DNA of 64,000 bases, from positions 806,001-870,000 of the forward strand of contig NZ_FMZZ01000001.1 of NCBI RefSeq assembly GCF_900101685.1, read 5' to 3'. Below are positions 32,088 through 40,465 of this stretch, one piece after another. This stretch comes from Actinokineospora iranica (GTDB taxonomy: Bacteria; Actinomycetota; Actinomycetes; Mycobacteriales; Pseudonocardiaceae). A program made the position numbers and the translations under genes. Below the pieces are notes generated by a model, which did not search any database, was not told the DNA's origin, and saw only the letters and a program-made list of their open reading frames with translations. The stretch's first letter is position 1. Each line of letters begins with the position of its first letter.

Positions 32088-32540
32088 GTGGCGGACACGC
32101 CCGCGCTCCTGGCCATGGCCTTTCGGGTGATCATGGACCAGGTGCACGAATCCCTGGCGGCGCAGGGATTCGCCGACGTGCGGCCCGCGCACGGGTTCGC
32201 GTTCCAGTACCTCTCGCTGCACCCGGCGGCCACCGCGGTGGACCTGGGGCAGCACCTCGGGGTGACCAAACAGGCAGCGGTACAGTTGGTGGACGAGCTC
32301 CAGCGGCGCGGCTACGTCGAGCGCGGGCCACACCCGACCGACCGGCGCAGCCGGGTGATCGCGCTGACGCCGCGCGGGTGGGCCTGCGTCCAGCGGGTGG
32401 TGGAGCTGTGGGCGGCCATGGAGAGCCGGTGGGCCGACCTGATCGGCGCCGACCGGCTCGACCTGCTCCGCGACGACCTGGCGCGCCTGATCGCCGACGG
32501 CGCGGGCGGTCAGCCGGTCGCGCTGCGCCCGGTCTGGTAG
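32088..32540 (+). CDS. MarR-family regulator
   Basis: A 150-aa winged-helix protein. TAVDLGQHLGVTKQAAVQLV, then DELQRRGYVERGPHPTDRRS, is the recognition helix plus wing signature of MarR. It is divergent from a PPOX-type flavoprotein and convergent with a CxxC alkylhydroperoxidase-like gene, so redox or phenolic-compound control is plausible. GGGGGAA lies before GTG 32088. Confidence 0.85.
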   Translation: MADTPALLAMAFRVIMDQVHESLAAQGFADVRPAHGFAFQYLSLHPAATAVDLGQHLGVTKQAAVQLVDELQRRGYVERGPHPTDRRSRVIALTPRGWACVQRVVELWAAMESRWADLIGADRLDLLRDDLARLIADGAGGQPVALRPVW

Positions 32541-33073
32541 CCGTCCCACCGGTGTTCCTCGAACTGGGCGTCGAGCGGCGCGCCGGTGAGGCGGTTCGCG
32601 AATGTCGACATCGTGTAGGCGCCGATGCCCAGGACGACCTCCAGCGCGTTGCGCCTGGTGAAGCCCGCGGCGAGGAACGCCGCGGTGTCCGTGTCGCCGC
32701 CGGTCTCGATGACCGCCTTCGTGAAGCGGCGCAAGGCTTCGAGGCGGACGTCGGCCAGCGGCCTCCCCTCGCGCAGACCGTCGATCAGATCGGCGGACGC
32801 GGACCGCTTGTCCAAAATGGACGAGTGCATCGCCACGCAGTAGTGGCAGCGCACGCGGGTGGCCAGCGTCATGATGACGACCTCGCGCTCCACCGGGCTC
32901 AGCGTGGTCCGGTCGAAAACGGCGGCGTTGTCGAGAAAGGCGCCCAGCAACTCAGGCGACTCGGCCATCCTGGCCACCGGCTCCGGGACGAAGCCGAGCT
33001 TGCGCCGCACGCCCGCGATGAGCGGTTTCGCTTGCTCTGGCGCGGTTTCGATGGTGTGGCCCGCGAATGTCAT
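32510..33073 (-). CDS. Carboxymuconolactone decarboxylase/AhpD-like peroxidase
   Basis: A 187-aa helical protein with VVIMTLATRVRCHYCVAMHS, the CxxC plus His active site of AhpD-like alkylhydroperoxidases. Such proteins reduce organic peroxides with thiols. A GGGAGAG ribosome binding site precedes ATG 33073. It overlaps the MarR gene convergently by 31 bp. Confidence 0.87.
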   Translation of the reverse strand: MTFAGHTIETAPEQAKPLIAGVRRKLGFVPEPVARMAESPELLGAFLDNAAVFDRTTLSPVEREVVIMTLATRVRCHYCVAMHSSILDKRSASADLIDGLREGRPLADVRLEALRRFTKAVIETGGDTDTAAFLAAGFTRRNALEVVLGIGAYTMSTFANRLTGAPLDAQFEEHRWDGYQTGRSATG

Positions 33074-33234
33074 GGCATCTCTCCCCCGTGGTCAGTGTGC
33101 CCCCAAGGTAGCGACACCACGCGAGATGGTCAAGCAGCTTGACTATATCGCTGCCCCTTCGGGCGACGCCTGCGCGCCGATAGAACGGGCGGCGGACCGG
33201 TGCGCCCCCGTCGGCGCCACTCGACACTGTTCCG

Positions 33235-33690
33235 ATGATCACCGAAGTGGATGACGCGCTGCGCCTGCTGCTGGGCCGCTCCCTGCCCGAGGGAACCGCC
33301 GTGCGGCTGGACCCACCGAAGCCGACCTGGCAAACCGAGCGGCCATCGAACGTCATCGACCTGTTCCTGTTCGGACTCCGCGGCTCCGGGCCGGAAAAAC
33401 GCCCGGCCGCACACCGCTGCCGTCTGTCCTATTTGGTCACAGCACACGCGGGCAAGGTGGTCGATGAGCACCTGCTGCTCGACCGGGCGCTGCGCACGGT
33501 GATCTTCGCCACCACACTGCCCGCGGACTGTTTGGCGGGCTCGCTCGCCGAGACCGGGGAGCCGGTGTTCCTCTCGGTGTCCGACCACGATCCCGGCGAC
33601 CTGTGGAGCAACCTGGGAATGCCCGCGCGGGCCGCGTTCGTGGTCACCGTCAGCGCCGCCTACCCACCTGACGATCGAATGGTCCACTAA
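33235..33690 (+). CDS. DUF4255/Pvc16-like protein, orphan
   Basis: A 151-aa protein whose start VDDALRLLLGRSLPEGTAVR, then VIDLFLFGLR, RLSYLVTAHAGKVVDEHLLL and DLWSNLGMPARAAFVVTVSA match DUF4255 (Pvc16 N-terminal) proteins of contractile injection systems, where they act at the tail end. No sheath, baseplate or tube gene lies in the window, so it is either a solitary relative or part of a scattered system. Confidence 0.7.
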   Translation: MITEVDDALRLLLGRSLPEGTAVRLDPPKPTWQTERPSNVIDLFLFGLRGSGPEKRPAAHRCRLSYLVTAHAGKVVDEHLLLDRALRTVIFATTLPADCLAGSLAETGEPVFLSVSDHDPGDLWSNLGMPARAAFVVTVSAAYPPDDRMVH

Positions 33691-33861
33691 GGACACAATC
33701 AGCCCCCGGCAGAGGGCGCGCGGGTACATTCGGGAGCGGACCGGCTCGCCGATCCGAAGCGAGTCGCCGACACCTGGGGGTGCCCGATTTCTGCCGATTC
33801 ACCGCTGCCGGTCGAGGCTGAACCGGCGGACAGCACGCCGACCTGGCTCCGGCTCGGCGCC

Positions 33862-35367
33862 GTGCTCGTCCCCGCCGCCGTGACGCTCGCGCTCGGCTGC
33901 GTCGGCCTGGTCCGGGTCGAACTGTGGCGCGACGAACTCGCGACCTGGAACGCCGCGACCAGACCGGTGGCCGACCTGTTCGCGATGGCGGGCAACATCG
34001 ACGCCTTCTACTTCCCGTACTACCTGTTCACGCACTTCTGGATCGGGATCTTCGGCGACTCCGCGGCGGCCCTGCGGGCGCCGTCCGTCCTGGCAGCGGC
34101 GGGCGCGACCGCCCTAGTGGCCCTGATCGGGTCGCGGTGGTTCGGCCGACCGGCCGGGTTCTGCGCGGGCACCGTCTTCGCGCTGATCCCGATGGTCTCG
34201 CGGATGGCGCAGGAAGCGCGGCCGTACGCGTTCGCCATGCTGTTCGTCGCGCTGTCGACGTGGCTGCTGCTGCGCGCCGTGGACGACCCGGCCTGGGGCC
34301 GCTGGGCGGGCTACGGCGCAGGCATGACCGCGCTCGGCGCGAGCCAGGTGACCGCGCTGACGCTCGTGGCCGGGCACGCGGCACTGGTGTTCGTCCGGTG
34401 GCGGCGGCACCGGGACAACCGGGTCTTGCGCTTCGCGGTCGCGTTCGCCGCCGCGCTGGTTCCGCTGGCTCCCCTGGCCGTGACCAGCCTCGGCCAGCCG
34501 CAGGTGGTGACCGATTTGCTACCCCGCCCCGACCTGGCGACGCTGCTCGGCTTCACGTACCCGTTCCCGCCGGACAGCGCGGTGTGGCCGCAGACGTTCC
34601 GGTCCGCCTGGGTCGCGTGGATCGTGCTGGGTCTGGCGGTGCTGGCGGTTGTGGTGGCCAAGCGGCGGCAGGAGGCGGCGCTCGCGCTCGGCATGTTCGT
34701 CCTGCCGCTGGTCGTCCTCTGGGTCGCGTCGCAGGCGGGCAAGTCCTTCTATTTCCCCCGCTACTTCGTGTTTCTGCTGCCGGTGGCGGCGGTCGCGGCG
34801 GGCATCACCCTCGCCGCGGCCCGCAGGCCCGCGGTGTGGGCCACGGCGCTGGCCGCCGTCGCCGCGGCCGGTTTCGCCGACCAGGCCGCCGCGCGCTCGC
34901 CCGACTCCCACGACCACGCGTTCTACCCCTACCCGAACATGTTCTCCGAGTATCCCGGCCAGCACGCGGCCTACACCCAGTTGGCGGAGCGCATCCGGAC
35001 CGGGTTCCGCCCAGGGGACGCGATCGTCTACCCCGACCGGCCGAACTTCTGGTTCACCGACACCGCGATCGCCTACTACCTGCGTGGCGAACCCGCGCCC
35101 CGGGACGTCTTCCTGGCGAAGTCCGCGGTCGACAACGCCAGCCTGTTCGCCAGCGACACCACCGACTACGCGGACCGGCTGCGGGGAACGAACCGCGTCT
35201 GGGTGGTCGGTCTCGGGGAGCGGCGAGACTGGTTCGCCGCGAATCCACGCCTGTTCGCTCCCCCACCCAGCCCCGCGAAAGTGGCTGCGGTGACCGGCGA
35301 TTTCGAGACCGCCGAGGTGAGCCGCGTCCCCGGATTCACCCTGACCCTGATGACCCGGCGACCCTGA
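33862..35367 (+). CDS. Membrane glycosyltransferase, GT39/ArnT-like
   Basis: About 501 aa from GTG 33862, with roughly 10-11 helices. VELWRDELATWNAATRPVAD holds the catalytic-type Asp/Glu pair of the GT-C fold, and MAQEARPYAFAMLFVALSTW is the second family motif. These enzymes transfer sugars from polyprenyl-phosphate donors outside the membrane. The frame is open upstream to 33691 and reads plausible protein (SADSPLPVEAEPADSTPTWL), with only an ATT (33787) behind a GGGGGTG site, so the true start may be upstream and non-standard. Confidence 0.8.
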   Translation: MLVPAAVTLALGCVGLVRVELWRDELATWNAATRPVADLFAMAGNIDAFYFPYYLFTHFWIGIFGDSAAALRAPSVLAAAGATALVALIGSRWFGRPAGFCAGTVFALIPMVSRMAQEARPYAFAMLFVALSTWLLLRAVDDPAWGRWAGYGAGMTALGASQVTALTLVAGHAALVFVRWRRHRDNRVLRFAVAFAAALVPLAPLAVTSLGQPQVVTDLLPRPDLATLLGFTYPFPPDSAVWPQTFRSAWVAWIVLGLAVLAVVVAKRRQEAALALGMFVLPLVVLWVASQAGKSFYFPRYFVFLLPVAAVAAGITLAAARRPAVWATALAAVAAAGFADQAAARSPDSHDHAFYPYPNMFSEYPGQHAAYTQLAERIRTGFRPGDAIVYPDRPNFWFTDTAIAYYLRGEPAPRDVFLAKSAVDNASLFASDTTDYADRLRGTNRVWVVGLGERRDWFAANPRLFAPPPSPAKVAAVTGDFETAEVSRVPGFTLTLMTRRP

Positions 35368-35671
35368 TGACCCGGCGCTGATCGCCGACCGGGCGGTGAT
35401 CGCCAGGCGGTAACGTGGGCCCGTGCTGCCTGAGCGCGGAGACTGGAACCGGAACGTTGTCGGAGTCGGCGGGGGCGTCAAGAACACCGGAGACACCGGG
35501 GACACCGAGAGAGCCGGCCGGGGCGGCCGCCACCGGCGCGTCGGTCAGCCGGTGCCGCGGCGACGCCCCGCCCCTGGGTCGGGCGGCGGGGTTCCCGGGC
35601 AACATCCACTGCTCACACAGTGGAAACACGTGGGCCCCCAACAGGCAACAGTGCGCGGGGAACCTGGGGGC
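35368..35671 (+). other. Gap upstream of the ACT-GNAT gene
   Basis: About 300 bp. A frame from GTG 35423 joins the ACT-GNAT gene in phase but reads a Gly/Arg-rich, non-conserved peptide, so I treat it as leader sequence. A short direct repeat based on ACACCGGRG occurs near 35480-35505, and a small hairpin-forming stretch near 35605-35625. Confidence 0.4.
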
Positions 35672-36754
35672 ATGGACACGACCGCGACCACCCCCGGCAC
35701 GCCCACCACCTGGCGGCTTCGGGTGCGACTCGACGACCGCCCGGGAGCGCTGGCCAGGGTCACCACCCGTCTCGCCGCCCGGGACTGCAACGTCTTGAGC
35801 CTGTCGGTGCTGCCGGTGCCCGGCGGCGTCGTGGACGAGATCGTGGTGCACACCCCGCCGGGGGTGCAGCCCGCCCAGCTGATCGACGAGATCCGCGCCG
35901 AGGGCGGCCGCTGCGTCGGGATCACCCGCGCGGACCTGCGGCACCTGGTGGACCGCACGACCGCGGCGCTGCGCGCGGCCGGAGCGGCCCTGCGCGACCC
36001 GTCGGCCACCGCGGAGTCCGTGCGGTCGCTGCTCGGCGCGGACTCGGTGACCGTGGCCGACCCGGGTGCCGGGTCGGCGCCGGACGAGGGCGGGCACCGC
36101 GCGGTGCTGACGCTGGGCGACGGGACCGCGCTCGTGGCGCGCCGGGGCTGGGCGCCGTTCACCGAGGTGGAACTTGCCCGGGTCGCCGCGTTCGGCGAGG
36201 TGCTGACGGCGGGCGAGGTCGCGGCGGCCACCCCATCCGCGGTCATCACCGGCGACGGCGCGGGCATCGTGTTGCGCGGCGGCACGCCCGCCGACGCGGA
36301 CGCGGTGGCCGACCTGCACGCCCGCTGCTCGGCCCAGACGCTGTTCGCCCGCTACCACGCCGGGCTGCGCACGCTGCCCCGGCGCTGGCTGCACCGGTTG
36401 CTGCAGCCGCCGCGCGGGACCACGCTGCTCGCGCTGTGCGGAACCGAAGTGATCGGCATGGCGCAGCTCATCCGCACCAACGACCCGGCCGAGGCGGAGA
36501 TCTCGGTGCTGGTCGAGGACTCCTGGCAGCGCCGGGGCGTCGGCCAGGCCATGATCTCCCGGCTGGGCGCCATCGCCCGCGGGGCCGGGCACCAGCGGAT
36601 GATCGCCTGGTGCCTGCCCTCGGAGGTCGGCTTCGAGCGGGCGGCCACGTCCTCCGGCCTGCCGGTCGCGGTGCGCCGCGAGGACAACATGCTGCGGGTC
36701 GCGCTCACCGTGGGCGCGCGGCAGCAGGCGGCTGCCCCGGTTTCCGCCTCCTGA
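35672..36754 (+). CDS. ACT domain-GNAT acetyltransferase fusion
   Basis: A 360-aa protein. The N-terminal ACT domain (WRLRVRLDDRPGALARVTTR, NVLSLSVLPVPGGVVDEIVV) normally binds amino acids. After a linker of about 110 residues, the C-terminal GNAT domain has IVLRGGTPADADAVADLHAR, ISVLVEDSWQRRGVGQAMIS (acetyl-CoA loop) and AGHQRMIAWCLPSEVGFERA. This suggests acetylation, perhaps of a protein, controlled by an amino acid. ATG 35672 has a weak G-rich ribosome binding site. The next gene is a semialdehyde dehydrogenase. Confidence 0.82.
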   Translation: MDTTATTPGTPTTWRLRVRLDDRPGALARVTTRLAARDCNVLSLSVLPVPGGVVDEIVVHTPPGVQPAQLIDEIRAEGGRCVGITRADLRHLVDRTTAALRAAGAALRDPSATAESVRSLLGADSVTVADPGAGSAPDEGGHRAVLTLGDGTALVARRGWAPFTEVELARVAAFGEVLTAGEVAAATPSAVITGDGAGIVLRGGTPADADAVADLHARCSAQTLFARYHAGLRTLPRRWLHRLLQPPRGTTLLALCGTEVIGMAQLIRTNDPAEAEISVLVEDSWQRRGVGQAMISRLGAIARGAGHQRMIAWCLPSEVGFERAATSSGLPVAVRREDNMLRVALTVGARQQAAAPVSAS

Positions 36755-36860
36755 CCCCCGCGTCAGGGCCAAGCCAGCGGCACGTGACGGCGGCCACTGG
36801 CACGCGGCTATCTACTGAGAAGTAACATGGGTGCTCAGTGCCGAGCGAAGGAGCGCGCCC

Positions 36861-38474
36861 ATGACCACCGCCGCGACAGCGACCACGACGGCCAGCCCCG
36901 CCACACCCAGCGCCACGATCGGCGCGGTCTCCGGCGCGCCGACCGCGGCGCGGGCAGCCCAGCTGGTCTCCCGCGCCGCAGAGGGCGAGTCCCCGACCAC
37001 GGTGCAGATGAACGCGCCGTTCACCGGGAAGCCGATCACCACGCTGCCGCAGATCGGCGACGCCGACGTCCGGCGGGCCTTCGCCAGGGCGCGCACGGCC
37101 CAGGCTGCGTGGGCCGCGCTCCCGGTGGCCGAGCGGGCCCAGGTGTTCCTGCGGCTGCACGACCTGATCCTGGAGCGGCAGGCGGAAGCGCTCGACATCA
37201 TGCAGGTCGAGACCGGCAAGTCCCGCCTCGACGCCTACGACGAGATCGCCGTCACCGCGATCACCGCCGCCTACTACGGCCGCAAGGCCGCCCGGCTGCT
37301 CGCGCCCAAGCGCCGGGCAGGCGCGTTCCCGGTGTTCACCCGGACCACCGAGGTGCGCCACCCCAAGGGCGTGGTCTCGATGATCTCGCCGTGGAACTAC
37401 CCGCTGGCGCTGACCGGCATGGACGCCATCCCGGCGCTGATCGCGGGCAACGCGCTCGTGCAGAAGCCGGACAACCAGACCGCGCTCAGCGCGCTGTGGA
37501 TCAACGAGCTCGCCGAGGAGGCCGGGCTGCCCTCCGATGTGTGGCAGATCGTGCTCGGCCGCGGCTCCAAGATCGGCACCGCGCTGATCGAGGAGGCCGA
37601 CTACCTCGGCTTCACCGGGTCCACCGAGACCGGCAAGGGCCTCGCCGCCCGCGCCGCGGCGCTGCTGACCAGCTACTCGATGGAGCTTGGCGGCAAGAAC
37701 CCGATGATCGTCCTGCCGGACGCCGACATCGACAAGGCCGCGGCGGGCGCGGTCACCGCGTGCTTCTCGTCCGCGGGCCAACTGTGCGTGTCCGTGGAGC
37801 GGATCTACGTCCACGAGAGCATCCGGACGGCGTTCACCCGGGCGTTCGTGGCCCGCACCAAGGCCCTCAAGCTGGGCGCGGGCCTGGACTACAACGTCGA
37901 GATGGGGTCGCTGACCTCGACCGACCAGTTGGAGACGATCTCCCGGCACGTCGTGGACGCCACCGCCAAGGGCGCGACGCTGCTCGCGGGCGGCAAGGCA
38001 CGGCCGGATCTCGGCCCGCTGTTCTTCGAGCCGACCATCCTGACCGACGTGCGCGAGGGCATGATCCTGTTCGCCGAGGAGACCTTCGGCCCGGTCGTGT
38101 CCGTCTACGGCTACACCGACGAGGACGAGGCCATCGCGCGGGCCAACGACACCCGCTACGGGCTCAACGCCAGCGTCTGGACCCGCAACCGCAAGACGGG
38201 TGAGCGGGTGGCCGCCCGGATTCACGCCGGAACGGTGAACGTCAACGACGGCTACGGCGCCGCGTTCGGCAGCCTGGACGCCCAGATGGGCGGAATGGGC
38301 GAATCCGGAGTGGGCCGCCGCAATGGCGCGGAAGGGTTGCTCAAGTACACCGAGGCGCAGACCATCGCCGCCCAGCGGGTGATTCCGCTACGCCCGGCCA
38401 AGCCCATTCCCACGAAAGCATGGGCGGCAGGCCTCACGATCGGGCTGAAAGCACTCAAGCGCCTTCCCCGGTGA
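36861..38474 (+). CDS. Succinate-semialdehyde dehydrogenase (NADP-type ALDH)
   Basis: A 537-aa aldehyde dehydrogenase. The catalytic Cys309 is in SSAGQLCVSVERIYV, the general base Glu in SYSMELGGKNPMIVLPDADI, and the NAD(P) region includes ISPWNYPLALTGMDAIPALI and GFTGSTETGKGL. It is closest by motif to the GabD2-like succinate-semialdehyde dehydrogenases of actinobacteria, feeding succinate to the TCA cycle; substrate choice needs assay. AAGGAG precedes ATG 36861. A strong terminator follows. Confidence 0.88.
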   Translation: MTTAATATTTASPATPSATIGAVSGAPTAARAAQLVSRAAEGESPTTVQMNAPFTGKPITTLPQIGDADVRRAFARARTAQAAWAALPVAERAQVFLRLHDLILERQAEALDIMQVETGKSRLDAYDEIAVTAITAAYYGRKAARLLAPKRRAGAFPVFTRTTEVRHPKGVVSMISPWNYPLALTGMDAIPALIAGNALVQKPDNQTALSALWINELAEEAGLPSDVWQIVLGRGSKIGTALIEEADYLGFTGSTETGKGLAARAAALLTSYSMELGGKNPMIVLPDADIDKAAAGAVTACFSSAGQLCVSVERIYVHESIRTAFTRAFVARTKALKLGAGLDYNVEMGSLTSTDQLETISRHVVDATAKGATLLAGGKARPDLGPLFFEPTILTDVREGMILFAEETFGPVVSVYGYTDEDEAIARANDTRYGLNASVWTRNRKTGERVAARIHAGTVNVNDGYGAAFGSLDAQMGGMGESGVGRRNGAEGLLKYTEAQTIAAQRVIPLRPAKPIPTKAWAAGLTIGLKALKRLPR

Positions 38475-38492
38475 CCGGCTAAGGCAGGGTAC

Positions 38493-38516
38493 GGGGCCAC
38501 GGCCGGCCGTGGCCCC
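38493..38516 (+). terminator. Hairpin terminator after the semialdehyde dehydrogenase
   Basis: A perfect palindromic stem (GGGGCCACGGCC joined to its complement) located 18 bp after the stop. No U-tract, as usual for the phylum. Confidence 0.8.
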
Positions 38517-38583
38517 GCCATCGAATCAGGCTCTCCGGCCGCGGTGTCGACCACCGCGGCCGGGGCGCGCCCGCCCGGTTACC

Positions 38584-38790
38584 TCAGTTGGCGCTGAGCA
38601 GGTCGCCCTTCACGGCGCCGACAAAGGCGTCCCATTCGATGTCCGCGAACGCCAGGTGCCCGAACTCCGCGTTCTTGGAGTCCCGCACCGCTGCGCCGCT
38701 TCTGCCGACCACGAGCTCCACACAGTCATTACCTGCACCGCTGCGGCTGCTCTTGCGCCATTCAGCGCCTGCCAGGTCAGAAACGGTCAC
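38584..38790 (-). CDS. DUF397 protein paired with XRE regulator
   Basis: A 68-aa protein with the DUF397 signature AEWRKSSRSGAGNDCVELVV and VRDSKNAEFGHLAF. GTG 38790 has GAGGAG 6 nt upstream and lies inside the 3' end of the XRE gene. Such small proteins are encoded next to XRE/DUF5753 regulators across actinobacteria, and some pairs (Scr1/Scr2-like) act as toxin-antitoxin modules. Confidence 0.9.
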   Translation of the reverse strand: MTVSDLAGAEWRKSSRSGAGNDCVELVVGRSGAAVRDSKNAEFGHLAFADIEWDAFVGAVKGDLLSAN

Positions 38791-39679
38791 GCCCGACTCC
38801 TCTCGTATTTTCACCGGAATGGCGGGCCAGCCGATCTGCCGCCCGCCGGACCATGTCGACGGTGTCATCGGGTTTCAACGCCGCCGCACGCAAATGGTCG
38901 AACATCAACGTATACCGACGGACATCGGACGGCTGCTCCAGATATACGCCCGATGTGGTGTTCTCGACATAGACGACATCTGGATCCGCCTGTTCCGGGA
39001 ATCCCAGGATCAGGAACGGAGCCTCCATGCCCGCGTGCGCTCCGGCCCCGAACGGGACCACTTGGAGAATCACGTTGGGCATGGCCGCCGCCTCGACGAG
39101 CCGGGTCAGTTGCGCGTGCATGACCTCGGGTCCGCCGGTGACGCGGTGCAACACGGCCTCGTCGAGCACCGCCCAGTACTCGGGCGGGTTGGGGTCGGTG
39201 AGTAAACGCTGGCGTGCCAGCCTGCCCTTGACCCGCTTATCGATCTCGGCCTCTTCGGCATCTGGCCTGATGGCCCGGATGACCGCTCGGGTGTAGTCCT
39301 CGGTCTGCAAGAGCCCGGGGACCAACAACGCCTGATGGGTGTGCAGCGACGAGGCGTCCGCCTCCAGGCCGACGAAAGACCCGGTGAAGACCTCGTTGTA
39401 GGCGTGCCACCACCCTTTCTGGCGTGCCTCGCGCGCGAGTTGCACCAGCGCCTCGCGCTTGTCCTCCTCGATGCCGTACAACTCCAGCATGTCGCGGACG
39501 TCGCGCGGGGTGACCCCGACGTGCCCGGTCTCGATCCGGCTGATCTTCGATGCCGAGCACTCGAGTTTCTCGCCGACCTCATCGATCGTCAGGTCCGCGG
39601 CCTCCCGGAATCGCCTCAACTCGCTAGCGAGCCTGCGCCTGCGTACCGTGGGGCTGGGTCCCCGCGCCACGTCTGTCAC
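38777..39679 (-). CDS. XRE regulator with DUF5753 domain
   Basis: About 300 aa from GTG 39679; GTG 39670 is an alternative. The HTH is RRFREAADLTIDEVGEKLEC with SASKISRIETGHVGVTPRDV. The DUF5753 domain includes LVPGLLQTEDYTRAVIRAI, VLDEAVLHRVTGGPEVMHAQ and VYVENTTSGVYLEQPSDVRR. It overlaps the DUF397 gene by 14 bp. A GTTAACCGGTTAAC palindrome upstream may be its operator. Confidence 0.92.
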   Translation of the reverse strand: MTDVARGPSPTVRRRRLASELRRFREAADLTIDEVGEKLECSASKISRIETGHVGVTPRDVRDMLELYGIEEDKREALVQLAREARQKGWWHAYNEVFTGSFVGLEADASSLHTHQALLVPGLLQTEDYTRAVIRAIRPDAEEAEIDKRVKGRLARQRLLTDPNPPEYWAVLDEAVLHRVTGGPEVMHAQLTRLVEAAAMPNVILQVVPFGAGAHAGMEAPFLILGFPEQADPDVVYVENTTSGVYLEQPSDVRRYTLMFDHLRAAALKPDDTVDMVRRAADRLARHSGENTRGVGRDRF

Positions 39680-39821
39680 CTCGTTCCTGCTGGCCGATTC
39701 CCGCTGGTCGAATCGGTGCGTCGTCCGACCACCGGGGTCGGCGCGAGTCCGCGCCGCTGGCAAGTGTCGATGCTGATCTTCCCGAGCACAAGGGAGCTTT
39801 GGACTCGTTCTGGCCCCTGTC

Positions 39822-39835
39822 GTTAACCGGTTAAC
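39822..39835. promoter_or_regulatory. Perfect palindrome GTTAACCGGTTAAC, candidate XRE operator
   Basis: A 14-bp perfect inverted repeat about 145 bp upstream of the XRE start, within a 374-bp gap shared with a divergent small gene; a third half-site (GTTGG) follows immediately. The rest of the gap shows no gene. Confidence 0.5.
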
Positions 39836-40053
39836 CAGTTGGAGCATCTTTGTCACACGAACGGGTGGTGCAACTTGCAGATAGCGGTTCGCAGGATGCA
39901 GTGTGCAGATCAGCAGGGTGCCAGATCGGCGAATCGGACGGGGAGGGCAGCGCGGCCCAGCCAAGCGAACAAGCCGTCACACCAAGGAACATCGGCCGAT
40001 TCGTCAGTCCACTTGAGTCATTCACAGCCACACCAAGCGCAGGAGGCCTTCGG

Positions 40054-40353
40054 GTGAGCGGGTCGATCTTCGGACACATGGAGGCCTCGTTGCAGGGCTA
40101 CCTGGCCGACATCAGCAACCGGGCCCAGGACGACCACGACAACGCCCGCGTCGCCCGCCGCGAACTGCCCCGCGTCGTGGCCGCCCTGCAGGCGCTGCTC
40201 GACGAACACCACCCGGACGAGAGCGGCCGGTGCCCCTCATGCCGCACCCGGCTGTTCACCCGCGCCCCCGCGCCCTGCCGGGCCTACCTGACCGCCCACC
40301 TGTGCCTGCTGACCACCCAGGACACCGCGTACCGGGAGCATCTGCCCGGCTGA
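40054..40353 (+). CDS. Small protein with CxxC motif, divergent from XRE/DUF397
   Basis: About 99 aa from GTG 40054, chosen because AGGAGG lies 7 nt upstream. A helical N-terminus (VARRELPRVVAALQALLDEH) precedes GRCPSCRTRLFTRAPAPCRA, a likely zinc site, then AYLTAHLCLLT. Function unknown. Proteins of this kind commonly sit beside XRE/DUF397 pairs in actinobacteria. Confidence 0.65.
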   Translation: MSGSIFGHMEASLQGYLADISNRAQDDHDNARVARRELPRVVAALQALLDEHHPDESGRCPSCRTRLFTRAPAPCRAYLTAHLCLLTTQDTAYREHLPG

Positions 40354-40465
40354 CACTTCGGGGCGCTCGTCGACACCACCCCTCCCGCGCGCCCCGAACC
40401 CCCGGCAGGACCGGAACCTCCCCCGACGGTTTCGGTCCTGCCGGTCCCGGTCTCTCCCCCGCCGC

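Noticed and set aside
38509..39205. Plus-strand frames opposite the DUF397 and XRE genes
   Set aside because: Antisense to two genes with clear domains; no independent coding signal.
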